Part shown: positions 21,105 to 33,791 of the stretch, in pieces | How the letters are laid out: the number at the start of each line of letters is the position of its first letter | Numbering within the stretch: position 1 is the first letter of the stretch | Assembly (NCBI GenBank): GCA_020064725.1 | Contig: JAGTWJ010000007.1 | Coordinates: forward strand, 930,001 to 994,000 | Direction: 5' to 3' | Length of the DNA stretch: 64,000 bases | From: Drechslerella dactyloides | Taxonomy: Eukaryota > Ascomycota > Orbiliomycetes > Orbiliales > Orbiliaceae | Program-made: the position numbers and the translations under genes | The notes under the pieces: model-generated | Seen by the model: the letters and a program-made list of their open reading frames with translations, nothing else | What the model was told of the DNA's origin: nothing | The model's database searches: none

Positions 21105-23939
21105 CCGTATATCTAGCCTTCTTCTTATATCCCCCGGGGCCCTTCCAGATCAAACCCTAAACCGATTATATCCATACTGCAATTTAAGTATTAAGCGAGC
21201 AAGTAGTAGTATTTTCATCATCTGTTTTCTTCTTTTTGACTAATTATAGTGTCTTTCGCAACTGTCGTGATCTGTATGAACATTATTGATATTATCTCTT
21301 TGTGCTCCCTTGATATTGCTAGTATTGTTTATTTGCCCTGATGAATTTGTTCAATTCTGTATATAGAACTTTAGATGGTGTAATACCTTGGCAGCGAGAT
21401 CAGTTTAACTAGTCTCTTCGTTGGTGCCCAGACCGAAAACACTTTTACACGTCTGTGTATGCTTTGCTCCAGCAGACTACTCTGGTTTAGACTCGCGTCT
21501 TGATTGCGAGCCTGTAGCAAATGGCACCCAGACAATCTAGTAACCCTAAGATAGAAATAGCTTTGAACGGAAGTCTGGGCAAATTAGTTGGTACTTAATA
21601 TTTCCAAAGGGTGGGTAGTTTGAGATTACATCAGTACGCTCCCTCATATCATGCATCTCAATCCAGCAAAGACCTTGCTGATGGGTCGATCGCAAGGCCT
21701 TGTAACTTTGGAGTTGTTAGCTCTTGTCACTCTTTAAGCCAGGTTGGAGCCTCGAGCTTTTCCCGACCACAAATCGGGTTTGATTTCTAGACCTGCAGGT
21801 TTTCGGATGGATAGTGTAAGGCCGACAACATATCTAACAATAGTTTGTATAAGTTCAGTTAATAAATCTGATCAGACAGCCAATCGTTTGTCTGCCCCCG
21901 TTCGAATACGTATTGGTCGTAGACCGCTGGCGGCGCCCAATTTGGGGATGCTGCGTGGGGGTGTCTGCGCGTCCGCCCAACCCTCGGCCGATTGGGAATG
22001 GCGCTCTTCCTCTGGCACGAGCGGTACCTTAAGATGGTAAGAATCCCGAAGGATTCCTAGTGAGATTGATAACCAATTATAACTAAAGCGCATCCAAAGT
22101 GTATCTTACCATTTCCTATTACCATGGGAAGTTTAGTTTGGTGTTGTGATTTAGAAGTATCCTTTGTTTAAGGTCTATGGAATTTATATATATGTGGATA
22201 GAAATGTGATAATCTATAATGCTGGTCTTTTGTATATTAAGAGCTTGAGTTTGTTGGTGCTCTGAGTCTGTATATTATTTAAAATTGATATATATTCCTA
22301 ACCAGATATACTTTAAATGCCTTTGCCAATTCCTTCTGGGTAATTGTTAGATTGTGGTCTTTTTTGATTGTCTGAATGTTTATATTGACTAAGGTATTGT
22401 TTGTATAACAGAGTTCTTTCTTAATATTATTGAGAGTATAATCTTTTTTGGTAATTTTAGCTTTTAATTTAGATAGTATCTGCTCTATATTATATATTTC
22501 TTAATAGGTAACCTCTAATTTATGGTCTGCTTCATTCACGGCGAGTCATAACTTTGCAATAGTTTCTATCTCTGCTGGTGGAATTTCGGGAATACAGCTC
22601 TCTGTCGCTGGGCATTTACCGGTCTCTTAGGCTTGGGGACATGTTGCTCTGTTGGCAGACAAAGCAAGTGATTAGAATAAACCTCTATATCTCAAATAGT
22701 ATTTAGAGAACTTGAAAAATATAGTTTCTATATACTATTAGAAGATTCTACTAATCTTATAAGTTTAACCCTATCTTGAGGCTTATATATATATGTTGAT
22801 GAGTTGAAGATGACTGGTGGTTAACAAGTTTTAATAATAGAAAAAAGGTGCAGATTATGCTCTAACACCATAAGTGATTTAACAAAGATTTAAAATCTTA
22901 ATATAGTATATATATATAAGCTATATTAAGAAGTATTAAGAATATTAAAAAAATATTGTACCAGAAAGTTTTGGAATATAAAGATATATATATATCTTGT
23001 ATAGTAGTCTAATGATGATTTGGTATGGCAGTATCTATACATAATTTCTATTTCCTATTTGTGGTTGTATGTGATTAAAATTGTTATATAAAACATAGAG
23101 TTTAGGAGCAAAGACCAGAGGGCTAGGGTAAACTATATATAGTAGGTAGTCTATCTCATTAATTAAGCTACTATGTGGTATATTGATTTTTTAACATGGC
23201 ATTATTAATATGTATATAGGACTTAAATAGGTAGTCTTAGGGCTAAATATGTTATAGAATAGATTTTGAAGATGGAATAAAAATAATTTTAGAGTAGTTC
23301 TTATTAGATAAAGTGTTTTATGAAATATTTGTTAGCACTAATCTAGTATTATCTATAAAAATTTATAATATAGAATACACTTTAGAAACAACTAGTAAAT
23401 ATTATAATTCAAGTTTATATTGCAAATTTTTCAATCTCTAATTTATTCTTATTGTAAATCTAGGTTATATACACTTACTTCAACATTAGTCAACTAAATA
23501 TAATTAGAAAGCTTTGCTAGCTTAAGACTAGTAGTCTAGTTTACAAAGCAAGCCAATCAAGAGGCTAACTGTATTTAAAATGAGCTGTTTGTAATCAGAT
23601 TTGTAAATATTATCCCATGCGAAAGTTCAATATACGACTACCTAGAGGCTGTCACTGAACATCACCCAGTACCTAGATACACCACATATCACACCCACCA
23701 GGAAACCTATATTTGTATGGCACTATGAGGCAACTCCGAGTAAAGTTTAAATGATATAATCTTTATAGTAGGAACGCCGCTCAGTAGCCGGAAGGATATA
23801 CTGATGATCGAATCTAATTGATAGATATGGATATGCGGCCCGCCACGCGACAGAAAACCTGAGGTAGAAACTCTAAGTTAGAGTATTGATACTAGGAACT
23901 GTATCAATTCAAAGTATAGTGTATAACTAGTAATATACT
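21105..23939. other. Gene-free stretch with one GC-rich patch
   Basis: 21.1-22.1 kb is of near-normal composition and includes a GC-rich patch (21890-22060) with a GAATC-CCGAAG-GATTC hairpin. From 22.1 kb it becomes AT-rich. The open frames (for example 21744-22040) resemble nothing known. A helical, charged minus-strand phrase near 22.3-22.6 kb could be the tail of a decayed transposon protein, but I could not place it. Confidence 0.4.
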
Positions 23940-26330
23940 TTATATATACTCACTATATGGTTTTTAAAGTGATCTTGTAAATCTAGAACAGCACCTTTAC
24001 AAGCAAGATATGGACATACTATCCTACTATAACAGTCAAACTTCCTAAGATGCTGTATGGTAACATAACAACACAAAGAGTCAGATTATATATATCACCA
24101 AACACAAGCAGATTCCACTAGTTTTAAATCTCCCAAACAAAATAGATATTGTATAGAACAGGTAAAAACAACTACCATCATTGGCTCTGGAATACCAGCA
24201 TTCTGGCTAGGGGGCTCAGGTATAGCCTTCACAAAAAGGACTAAATCAGACTTATATGTATAAAATAGCCTCTTATAAACCATCATTTCTTCAAAAAATT
24301 AGCAAAAACAGATAAGATTCTTAATTATATCTAGATAATTCTTAGAATTCACTTTATATTACCAATAACAACCCTGTTTTACCTTACTAAAATCTGATTA
24401 AATATAGTTAAATAATGCTTTAACAATAGAAGATTACTCTTAAAAAACAAAAGAAAAGCTATAATTATAAAATAACAGACCACATACTTCTCTTCAATTA
24501 GATTTATATTTGTCTAGATGTAACTAGCTAGTTATCTTATTTTTATTAATATTATTAAAGAAGTTTTAATACTTCTCCTTAAATGTTACTCAATATAGTG
24601 ATACTTTTTAAATTATAATTATAATTTATATTACCTTAAAATTACTATATAAGAATTCTAAGATAGATATAGTAGTTTTAAGAAACTTATAGTCTTTATA
24701 AAGACAAAACTTTAATTTAGTAGTCTTCATTAGAAGTTCTTGAAGCTTCTTATTTTATTTAATAACTATGTTTTTTTTGTCAGCAATTAAAGAAGTTGGT
24801 ATTTAAATATGGCAATATAAGCCCATTTTTTTAATAATAACCAAAATCTCAATTTGTTTTAATATTCCAAGAAAGGCTAATTAGATATTATAGCTAATAA
24901 TTTATAAATAATAATATCTTTTAAATATATTATTATCTATATATCCTAGAGCCCAATTTTATATAGTTATAATCATAATATCTATATATATTATTAATAT
25001 TTAAACTTCTCCATCTTTATACAAAAAAATTATACCATTAATGACATTAGCTACAGTACAGTAGAAATTATAAAACATCAGTATTTATTTAAATCTTATA
25101 TTTAGACCAAGCCATTTAATTAATATCAAGATAATACTATAGTATAAAGCTTTCATATCTAAAACTCTTAGATCTGATAGCTTAACTTTACAAAATATTG
25201 GAATCTCTAAGATATTTAGTTTTTAATATAATTAAATAACTTCTATCTTTTCTAGAATTTATAATTAATAGATGTTTACTAATTAATTAATATCTTTAGA
25301 TTTAAAGGTATTATCAGCAAAAGCTAAAACTAGAAACAATAAAATTAGATTAACTAGTATGGAATTATATTATTTATAAATTATAAATATGGTTTTATAT
25401 TATATTAATTTTAAACATCTTATATTAATAAAAGTTTATATTTTAATTTATGGCTCTTATATCTGTCTTTTACTTTTTATAATCCAACTAGCAATTTCTA
25501 TAATAATAATAAAATTACTATTTTCTTTATAATAAATAAGATAGAGAGTAATATTTTTGTATTTTAAATTTTTATTTAAGTTTTATTAATAATATAATTT
25601 AATTAAAATACTTGGTCTTAAAGTTATAAAAATTATAAATATTATAATTAAGGTTAATTGGACTTAATAGTATTTATAATAGAAAATAGATATGTCTAAA
25701 TACTAGTGGTAGTGTAGAAGTATAAACAAATTAGAGGTTTTAGTAAGAGGTTTCCTTTTTCTGATTAAAATAAGGCTATATTAAAGCATAAATATTTTTT
25801 AGATATACTATTAAAGATATATATATATTAATTCTAGGGTTATAAATAAGAGAATCTCTTTTAAAAAGTAAATAAAATTTAAAATTATATTAATATTATT
25901 TTATCTTTAATATATTTATTAATAATCTTGTAGATTAAATATATATAAACTATATAAAGATATTTTTAATAAATATCTAAAATTAAATATGATTTAATAT
26001 TAATTATCAAGATAATCTATTCTAAATAGTTTTTAAAATATTTTTAATTAAATTTAGATTTTTTTAAGATAATATTAGAATTTAATAATACTAAGATATA
26101 ATATCTAAATATTATAAATAATTTAATAGATATTAAATAAATAGTTATTTAGATTAAAGAATAGATTTTTCCTAAGACTTTTTAATATTTTGAATTAATA
26201 AAATGGTGGTATTGGAGTAATTATAGTCTATTAAAATAAGATTACTATAAATTTCTAGTTATTTTTAGAAATTATATAATTTTAGTTAAAAAATATTTTA
26301 TTATTTCTAAGCTTTTATTATTTATTATAT
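23940..26330 (-). pseudogene. DUF3435 tyrosine recombinase with C2H2 fingers (Crypton/Starship-captain superfamily), decayed
   Basis: Minus-strand phrases in the right order. About 26.1-25.75 kb: a core-binding-like region with SYLILDIY and KYLYIVYIYL, then a decayed KEKPV-like segment. About 25.34-25.29 kb: LVNLILLFLVLAFADNTF, a hallmark of DUF3435 proteins. About 25.20 kb: NILEIPIF. About 25.15-25.06 kb: ALYYSIILILIKWLGLNIRF. About 24.95-24.80 kb: NWALGYIDNNIFKRYYYL, then a LAFLG...IKKMGLYCHI segment. C-terminus (24.2-23.95 kb): FCLGDLKLVESACVW, VTIQHLRKF, VCPYLACKGAVLDLQDHFKN, matching the C2H2 finger pair found at the end of this family, with one His now Tyr. Known: DUF3435 proteins are tyrosine recombinases moving Cryptons and Starships. 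Full of RIP-type stops; boundaries approximate. Confidence 0.75.
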
Positions 26331-28053
26331 TAGTGGTATCTTTATAGAGAAAATGATATTTGAAAGAAGATAAATATAATACTATATTTATATTATAGAA
26401 GGTTTTATATGGTTTGATTGAGAAAAGTTAAATACTATATATATATGTTAGGTTTTTGGGTCTCTTTTATAGACATTTAGTCTAAGATGAAAGCAGTTAT
26501 ATTTATAGTTATTTTAATATTATAATAAAAATATCAGCATTAATATATAATAATTAAGAAAATGAGAGAAAGATAAAACTATGCTATTAGGGGAAATACT
26601 AATACTATGGTTAGATAGTGGTAAAAAGGTATTTATCTATAGATTATTTTAAATATTAAGTGATAGTGATTATGCTTAAGGTTTTTAGTAAATAAGTATT
26701 AACAGGTTGAGGACAGAGTGGTAGTATATTTGAGAAATATGGAGCTAAAGGTTAATGAACAAATAAAAAAAAGGATTGAAATGGGGTAGACCTGGGTTTC
26801 TTGGGGAAGTGTATATTTCAGAGAATGTGGATTTGTTGCCCAAACGGGGTTTTCAAGCTGTCAAAATGGGATCCCCAGGCTTGTCTTTATAGGCTCAATT
26901 TCACAAGGTAAGTAAATAAGGTAAGTATTTACTCACCTCGTGATTTCTTATTCAAGTAATTTTCGAGTATTGGCGCTAAATCCCAAGATGGCTTGGTCTC
27001 TTACCCCTGGACACACTTGAGGGCCTCGTCTATACCCGTCTTTCCAACTTGGATGTTTCTTCCGTTTGATGCATATATTCCATTTCGAACCCAATCGCTA
27101 TACGTCTATGTCACTCTGTTGCACTTTGAGAAAGTAACCCTCATCATTTTACATTTTTAGGAAGGCAGGTTCAAACATGGAGCTGATACCTCGAGGTTTC
27201 TCGACACAACTTGGTAGACTTTGTGTGTGATCCGCAGCACCCTCTTGTAATTTGGTCGCCTACTTCTTTTGGTTACATTTATGAGAGCTCGAGGCATTGT
27301 TGGTTAATAGTTGCCTGATGCTCTCCTCTATTTCCCTCGCCGATATTTTCCACTCCAATCTTCGGTTTGAAAGGTCCTGATGAGCCAGTGATATTCTAGT
27401 TTGTTTTTCAGGATGCGGTCACAATTCTAAGGGAGGAACAAGCTGGAACCCGAGTTTCAGATCTGCCGGCCAGAGTAAGAGCCAACAAACTCCTGGATCG
27501 AGTTACATTTTCTATAGCTCGTCTTTGTGATCGCACTCTAGATCTATGAGTTCGAAAGATTTACTACATATAGATCTCATGCAGTCAAACGGGAAGCTAC
27601 TCAATTGGCGTTCAGCCATGACAAGGTGTAGTTCAGGAACTGAAAGGTGATACGCGCTTTATACCTGTCAATTAGTCCAGAAGCCAGACGGGTGTGAGTT
27701 CACTAAGAAACGTGCAGGCTTCCGTTTCACCCGTCTTGTTACTAGACTACCTGTCAATGATGTATATGTAAGGACCTAAAGCCGATATCTCCCTGTAGAT
27801 ATCATCCGGGTCTTCATGAGCTTCCCAAAATGTTCCAGCAGTCATCGGGCTGGTACCAGCTGTAGAACCTTTACTTGAATATAAAGTTAAGCTATAATCC
27901 CAAGAACTGATGATCTATCCTCTGTCATACTGTTTATTTACCTTTCTTTAGAAGATACTGTATTTCTTTTCTAGTTTTTCTACTTATCTTTTCAAAAATA
28001 TTCATTTGAAGCGCTACTCAATTTATACACAATCTTGATTCTCTTACATCGCT
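26331..28053. other. Compartment boundary and upstream region of the surface-protein gene
   Basis: AT-rich to about 26.75 kb, then normal composition. No ORF above 60 codons and no RNA gene recognised. A pyrimidine-rich stretch (TTTCTTTTCTAGTTTTTC, about 27962-27980) just before the 28054 start is a typical fungal core-promoter feature. Confidence 0.4.
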
Positions 28054-29199
28054 ATGCGTCCTACCTTGATGGCGCTTACTGCCGCGCTTGCTGCGCTACC
28101 GACATTTACTGAGGCTACTGGTAGCGCCAGTCTCATTGCTCGCGGAAATCCTTTCGACAGCTGCATAGACAGCGATTTCGTCAAATATGAAGGTAGAACT
28201 GGTGGAACTGTTCTTCTTAAACACTTTACTTTTTCGCCGGAGATAAATACCTTTTCTCTCATACAAGAATCCTTCCGTGCGAGTCCCTCTCAAACCAGAG
28301 TCGTGGGAAAACTCATCGTACGCTCCTGCGATCGAGTCTCGAATATCTCCGCTCATTTCCTATTCAGCAACCCTGATACATCTTTATTACGTTCTATCGA
28401 GCTCGAGGAAAATAAAAACGGTCTAATATTTCGTGCAAATCCACCTTCTCCTAGCAAGCAGACAGTGAATGCCACCATCTACGTTCTAATCCCCAGCAAT
28501 TCCAAACTCGAAGATCTCAAGATTGGTACAATCCAGCTACCCATCCGGTTCATGGATTATTCTGCTCAGAAAGTAGGCAGAACTCAGCTTTCTACAATCT
28601 CTGGTAACATCTACGGAGAGTTTCCGTTGAACAACGCCCTTAACTTCAACACTACATCGGGTAATATCACAGCCGGTATTCATTCACCTAGCGATCTCCG
28701 CGATGGAACGACATCCCTGGAATCTCATACAATTTCGGGAGAAACAAAGGTCTTATTTATAACTCAACTCGGTCAACGAGTTCTAAACTCCAGATACGAA
28801 AGTATAAGTGGCGACGTCAATATAACATACCCGGAGGACTGGCAAGGAGGTCTGGATTTAGAGACTATGAGCGGGAAAATCGAAGTTAAGGGCGATGGGA
28901 TTCAATCCGAGAAGGAGAATCAAGTGGTTGGGAGCCGTTTGAAGGCCAGGAAGGGTGTTGGAAAGAGTAGTGGAGTTTTAAATACTATTAGCGGCGATAT
29001 CGACTTTCGAATCGGCAAAGGCTCGATGGAGAAGTACGAGAAGGAGGGCAAAGAGGAAGGCGGGATCTCGAAGAGGGAGGGAAAGAAGGACGGAACAAGC
29101 GAGAATAAATCTACTTCCGCAGCCTTCAACAGCAAACTAGCCTTTGCGAATACGATATATCTCTCCTTTCTTGTCCTATTTCTCGTCTCGGTTTGTTAG
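28054..29199 (+). CDS. GPI-anchored surface protein with DUF4097-like repeats
   Basis: 381 residues, one exon. An N-terminal signal peptide (MRPTLMALTAALAALPTFTE) and a C-terminal hydrophobic tail (ANTIYLSFLVLFLVSVC) after a Ser/Lys/Glu-rich spacer indicate secretion and GPI anchoring. The central part repeats a [ST]-[IM]-S-G-[NDEK] turn at regular spacing (TISGNI, TTSGNI, TISGET, SISGDV, TMSGKI, TISGDI), the pattern of bacterial and fungal DUF4097-type right-handed beta-solenoids. N-glycosylation sequons are present (NIS, NAT, NTT, NIT). Inferred location: plasma membrane or cell wall; the role is unknown, adhesion or wall organisation being possible. It is the first intact gene to the right of the AT-rich compartment. 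The start was chosen because it alone gives the signal peptide. Confidence 0.75.
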   Translation: MRPTLMALTAALAALPTFTEATGSASLIARGNPFDSCIDSDFVKYEGRTGGTVLLKHFTFSPEINTFSLIQESFRASPSQTRVVGKLIVRSCDRVSNISAHFLFSNPDTSLLRSIELEENKNGLIFRANPPSPSKQTVNATIYVLIPSNSKLEDLKIGTIQLPIRFMDYSAQKVGRTQLSTISGNIYGEFPLNNALNFNTTSGNITAGIHSPSDLRDGTTSLESHTISGETKVLFITQLGQRVLNSRYESISGDVNITYPEDWQGGLDLETMSGKIEVKGDGIQSEKENQVVGSRLKARKGVGKSSGVLNTISGDIDFRIGKGSMEKYEKEGKEEGGISKREGKKDGTSENKSTSAAFNSKLAFANTIYLSFLVLFLVSVC

Positions 29200-31412
29200 T
29201 TCGGAGATTCAAGAGCCTTTTAGCTGTACCTACATTAACTAAGCCGATATTGGAGGCCTAGTGACCAGAATTCATGTTGTTTAGCTATCTATCGATGTAT
29301 ACTGGCTGATGATAAAAGCTAGATTCGACTACAAAAATTCGAATGCATGCAGCAGCATTGCATTGATCTTTGCAATGTTGCACGATTGAAGTGTTCGTAC
29401 GCGTATACGTACGATCGGGTCGAGGATTAAATAGCAGTGTTAACTTTTCGTGCACCGTTACACGACCGGCCGGGCCGTGTAGACTCACTCGCGAACGATA
29501 AGAATGACAACTTGCAAATCTGATCGGACTGTAAACAAGTACCGATCCACGCAGCTGGAGCCTTGAAGTACAGCACTCCGTACCGCTCCCGTGATCGATG
29601 CTGGTTTGGTATAGCTAGTTGCGACGGTCACCTGCTTTATCACAGCGGTGAGGGTAATTGGCTGCTCGTAGCTGCTAGTGTTGGGAAGGGTAATGATTCG
29701 CTGGTGAGCGAGCGAATGGGTGGGCGGCGGGGTCTCGTGCGTGGTATCCGAGTGGAGAGTAGCAGTGCGGTGAGTGGGTGGATGGATGGGACGGTCCGGT
29801 CGAATCAGTGTTGTTCAAAATCGAACACCGGAACGCGAGGGCACACAAGTTTATTCTTTACCAAAACTCAACGTTGGCCGAAAGTAGCAGTTTTGGTCTG
29901 AAGATTGCGGTCATCGTAGTGCGGGATACGATAGAGCTGGGCTCAGCTATCATTGGTGTTTGAAGTAGTTCTACTGGCTGGGACGTCGATGTGAGGGTAC
30001 TGGCGACATGATTATCCGGAACCGGCGGGCGGTTCGGTGTCGTTGCCGGCCGCGGTGTGGACGGATCGATTCGTGAATGTTGATTCTGAGATTAGCAGTT
30101 CGCGACTTGGTGTGGGTATGCATTTAAAGCATCATGTTTCGTCTTTTCAGGTTGCTTTTTCGAATTTTTGGCGGTGGGGATGATAGAAGCTAGCAGACGG
30201 ATTGGGTGGGACGAGGGCGCGAGATTTACGCATGTGTAATTTATCGTGATCTTGCTAGCTGGGTTTGGCCTTGCTGTGGTCTTAAGCTCTACATTATCAC
30301 ACTAGCTACAGACGACAGGTACTCTATATCGCTGGCTGGACATTGAGATATCATATTTTGGGGATGCTGGGAGTGTGGTTGTGTAGCTACATCGGCAGCT
30401 GTCCGAGTTAACTTACGTATTGATACGCCGTACGTTCGCGTATTTAGCTAAGATGTAGACAATGCGGTAACGTAAGTCAGTCGGTACAAGTAAGAAGTGA
30501 CCCATCGTAGGATTCGATCAAGATGCGGTCATCAGGGAATTTGAGTTTGAGGCTAGCGGCTAACGTGGAACGCAGCGGTGCTAAGGTGGACGAAACTAAA
30601 CTACCGGTGCCCCGGATTATATTATCCAGGGACAAGGCAAGACTCGGCCTGGAAAAGCTAATCGAAGCAGTCAGCTGTACAGTTCGCAGACGGAGAGTTG
30701 GTCTCGGCCGGACAGATAAAAAGATGGATGGACGGATGCTGGCAGTGGGACATGCAATGCAGGTAGGTGTGGTAGGGGAGGTGAGTAAGGTTTGCAGGCC
30801 AAGCGGGTAGTTGGGATAAGGTATGGTCTGGTAATTAACGCCTGCAAAGCTTGCCCTGCTGGTGGGAAAAAGGATGTAGGTATGTGGATGTGGGTAGGAC
30901 AGGACGGAAACGAGATGCTGGGTCGCACCCACACTCGCAGGACCTTGGGAGGAAGCTGGAGCTAGGGCTGGCCATGCTGGCTGGCTGTCTGGGCCAATGC
31001 AGGAAGAGGCTTGACGAGTCCCTCCCACGATGGCCGGGGTGGTGGGACCCACACTCGCGGGATTTGACAGAACCTGGCGGAATGGGATTGAACGTGAACA
31101 GCTGGACGTTCACGATCGTGAAGGTGAGGGTGTATTCAGGTGGTTTCTTTCATGATAGGGAATGGGTGAGATGAAGGGGGCTACGGTTGGTGTTTTGAAT
31201 TGTAGAGAATGGCATTGGGCATGGGGTGCGGACGTGGATGCATGCATTCGCTGTTGCTGTGTGCAGCGCTCCCCCCACGAGGGCTGCGGTGAAGGCAATG
31301 AATCAAATTTGCGATTCGGTTGGCTCGAGTAAGTGTCGGATATCATATTTCGATGGGGAGACAGGAGGAGGAGGAGGAGGTGAGGTCCCCATGTCCTTGT
31401 CCGCACACGAGG

Positions 31413-31429
31413 TTTTTTTTTTTTTTTTT
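31413..31429. repeat. Poly(T) tract
   Basis: An uninterrupted run of 17 T, followed by CTTCTTCT. Confidence 0.8.
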
Positions 31430-31864
31430 CTTCTTCTGCGAGCGAATATCTGGAATACTCCGCTATCGCAGGTTTGACGAATGGGGTAAATTGTAAACGG
31501 GCGACTCTGCCTCGCAGCTGCATTTGTGAAGCGGTGAAGCTGTACCACTATCGTGCAGGAATTGATATTTTGCAGAAATGTCCCGATTCTGGATTCAGGG
31601 TTTGTTGTAGTAGCATCATGATGTCAGATCGCAATTGCGAGGCAATTCGATATCGATCTGTAGGGTGAGTAGATTCCAGGCAGTTTTCTGGATGACAGGC
31701 TGGCGGAGTGGAGAGGCCGCTGGATGGGTGGTCTGCGGACCGCTTAGATTTAGCGGAGATTGGTCTGCTGAAAACAGGACGGAAAGAATCGTCGGTTCCG
31801 TTGGGCGGAGGGAGGGATAAAGTAAAAAGGTAAGTGCAAAGGTAAGTATCATGGGAGGGAGGGA

Positions 31865-31885
31865 GGATGGATGGATGGATGGATG
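31865..31885. repeat. (GGAT)n microsatellite
   Basis: Five tandem GGAT units in the intergenic region before INO80. Confidence 0.8.
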
Positions 31886-32050
31886 TCGTGGACGGACCCA
31901 TTTTCGTCATCACGCATTCCACCAATAAATCGCGCCTTTTGGGCATGGCAGCCGCTAGCTAGCTTACCCACTGCAGCTGTGTCTGAATGCCTGCATGCAG
32001 GCATGCATGCATACATGCATGTTCATGCTGCTTGGTGCTGCTGGGGTGAG

Positions 32051-32078
32051 CTGCTGCTGCTGCTGCTCCTGCTGCTGG
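32051..32078. repeat. (CTG)n microsatellite
   Basis: About nine CTG units with one interruption. Confidence 0.75.
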
Positions 32079-32167
32079 AGGGAAGGCAAGGGAAGGGAGG
32101 GAAGGGAGCTGGATCCATACATGAGCGTCCGTTAGCTCGAGGTCGTGCATGGAAGTAGAGAAGGACT

Positions 32168-32202
32168 GTGGATGTGGATGTGGATGTGGATGTGGATGTG
32201 GA
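32168..32202. repeat. (GTGGAT)n microsatellite
   Basis: Five to six perfect 6-bp units in the intergenic region. Confidence 0.8.
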
Positions 32203-33441
32203 GGGATGGGTCATTGCATTGGGTCTTGGGAGCTAGCGGTGTCGCCTGCACCCCGATGTCAACGGTCTCACGTCCAGCTGCAGCGGTGATTGAACGGACC
32301 GGCGCCTGTCGATGGAGGATGGAGGGACGGATGTACGTACCTGCTTGAGGGTAGCTCTCGAAGGAGAGTAGCTTGCTCGCATGGCGAGAGGACAGTGCTC
32401 GAGGAGGAAGAAGAGAGGAGGAGGAGGAGTAAATGACTCTCTGGCGGGGAGCGATACGATGGAACCACCTTGCCTCTTAATGCTTCCCGGTCTCGAGATC
32501 TCTCGATCCTCCCGCCTCTGCTGGCCGATTGCTGGAATACACACACCCGGTGACGGTACTGTCTCCAGAGCATCACGGCAGCGAAATACTAGAACACTCG
32601 TGCGGATAGAACATCGACGTCGACGGGCGTCGCGGTGGGATTCGAATAGATCGTGAGATCTGAGGGCGATTCGAATTCGAGGTGCCGGGCTGGCGGACGA
32701 CCAGGCAACACAGCGCCGATTAAGTAAGCCGGCGCTGCTCCTCCGCCTGTTCTTTTATTCTTTTTTCTTATTGTCGTCCACCCGGTCACGTTGTCCCGCG
32801 GCCGCTGTCAGGCTGTTTTATATCTGGCGTCCGATCGATCTTTAACTCTGACAATTGGCATCTTCGTGTCTTCTCTTCTTCTTCTTCTTCTGCAACCGTC
32901 ATCGTCCCCGTTCGCGATCGAGTCAATTGCTTGCCTGCTTGCCTGCTTGCCGGCTTCCTTGCTCGCACCCCGGCAGAACCCGCTTGGATCGCGCTCTCCT
33001 CGTGTCCGGCCTTCGTACTCGGGCTGGCCTCAATCGTGTCTCTCTGCATTTCTCGCCGCCGGCTAATATCCGCTCGAGATCGATCTCAGGTCGTCGGATC
33101 GAGTCGTCCCTCGCCCTTCCTCCTCCTCTGCTTTCCCTCTTTCGCTCCCGATTCTTCCTCTTCGATCGATGCACCTGCAGTCTCCGCCGCTGCCCTGAAA
33201 GCCGGACCCAAAATCCAACGTACGTGTGTGTCCGCCCGCCCGCTTGGACAGCCAATCAAAGGACCTGCATCCGCCGCCGCTGAGCCAGAGCATCAGCACA
33301 TGGGTCTGCTGCTCCATCCAGCATCGCAGGACGCCCCGGCGAGCGAGCGAAAAAGCTTAACGGCCGCGTGAGCCAGCGAGCGAGCGACGACGGCGCCCGG
33401 AAGACGACGGAGGTTGCGGCTGCTCGATCGAACGCTCTCTC

Positions 33442-33515
33442 GCGCCATCATCATCACCATCTCCATCTCCATCTCCATCTTACATCGCCATCGCCATCGC
33501 CAGCTTCGTCGCCGG
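33442..33515. repeat. CAT-rich repeats in INO80 leader
   Basis: Runs of CAT/CAC, then CATCTC and CATCGC hexamers, in the presumed 5' UTR. Confidence 0.7.
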
Positions 33516-33791
33516 CATCGTCGCCAATCCTCCCCGCCATCGCCGTCGCCGAATTGACCCAGCATCGACCCTTAGCTGGAGCTGCCTCTATCGGCCCGCT
33601 TGGAGCGCTTTTCGTCCAGCCCGCCGGCCAACCAGACGCACGCTTCGAGCCACCGCCTCAGAGGCCGATAGGCGAGCAGCGCCCAGGCCAGCTTTCCTCC
33701 CGTCAGAATCCAGTCGAGCAATCACGCAAAATTGCTGTGCCGGCCGCGCCCTTTCATCGAAAAAGGCGAATTGGACGAGAGATTGGGCAGG

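Larger units (their letters stand above)
29200..33791. other. Long intergenic region and INO80 leader
   Basis: 4.6 kb with normal GC and no credible gene. Open frames here are low-complexity or antisense chance frames. The right-hand 0.9 kb (from about 32.85 kb) is pyrimidine-rich and probably the INO80 promoter and 5' UTR. Several simple repeats are listed separately. Confidence 0.5.

Noticed and set aside
30477..31052. 191-codon minus-strand frame before INO80
   Set aside because: Low-complexity Pro/Ser/Thr sequence with no motif or splice context; likely chance in GC-balanced intergenic DNA.
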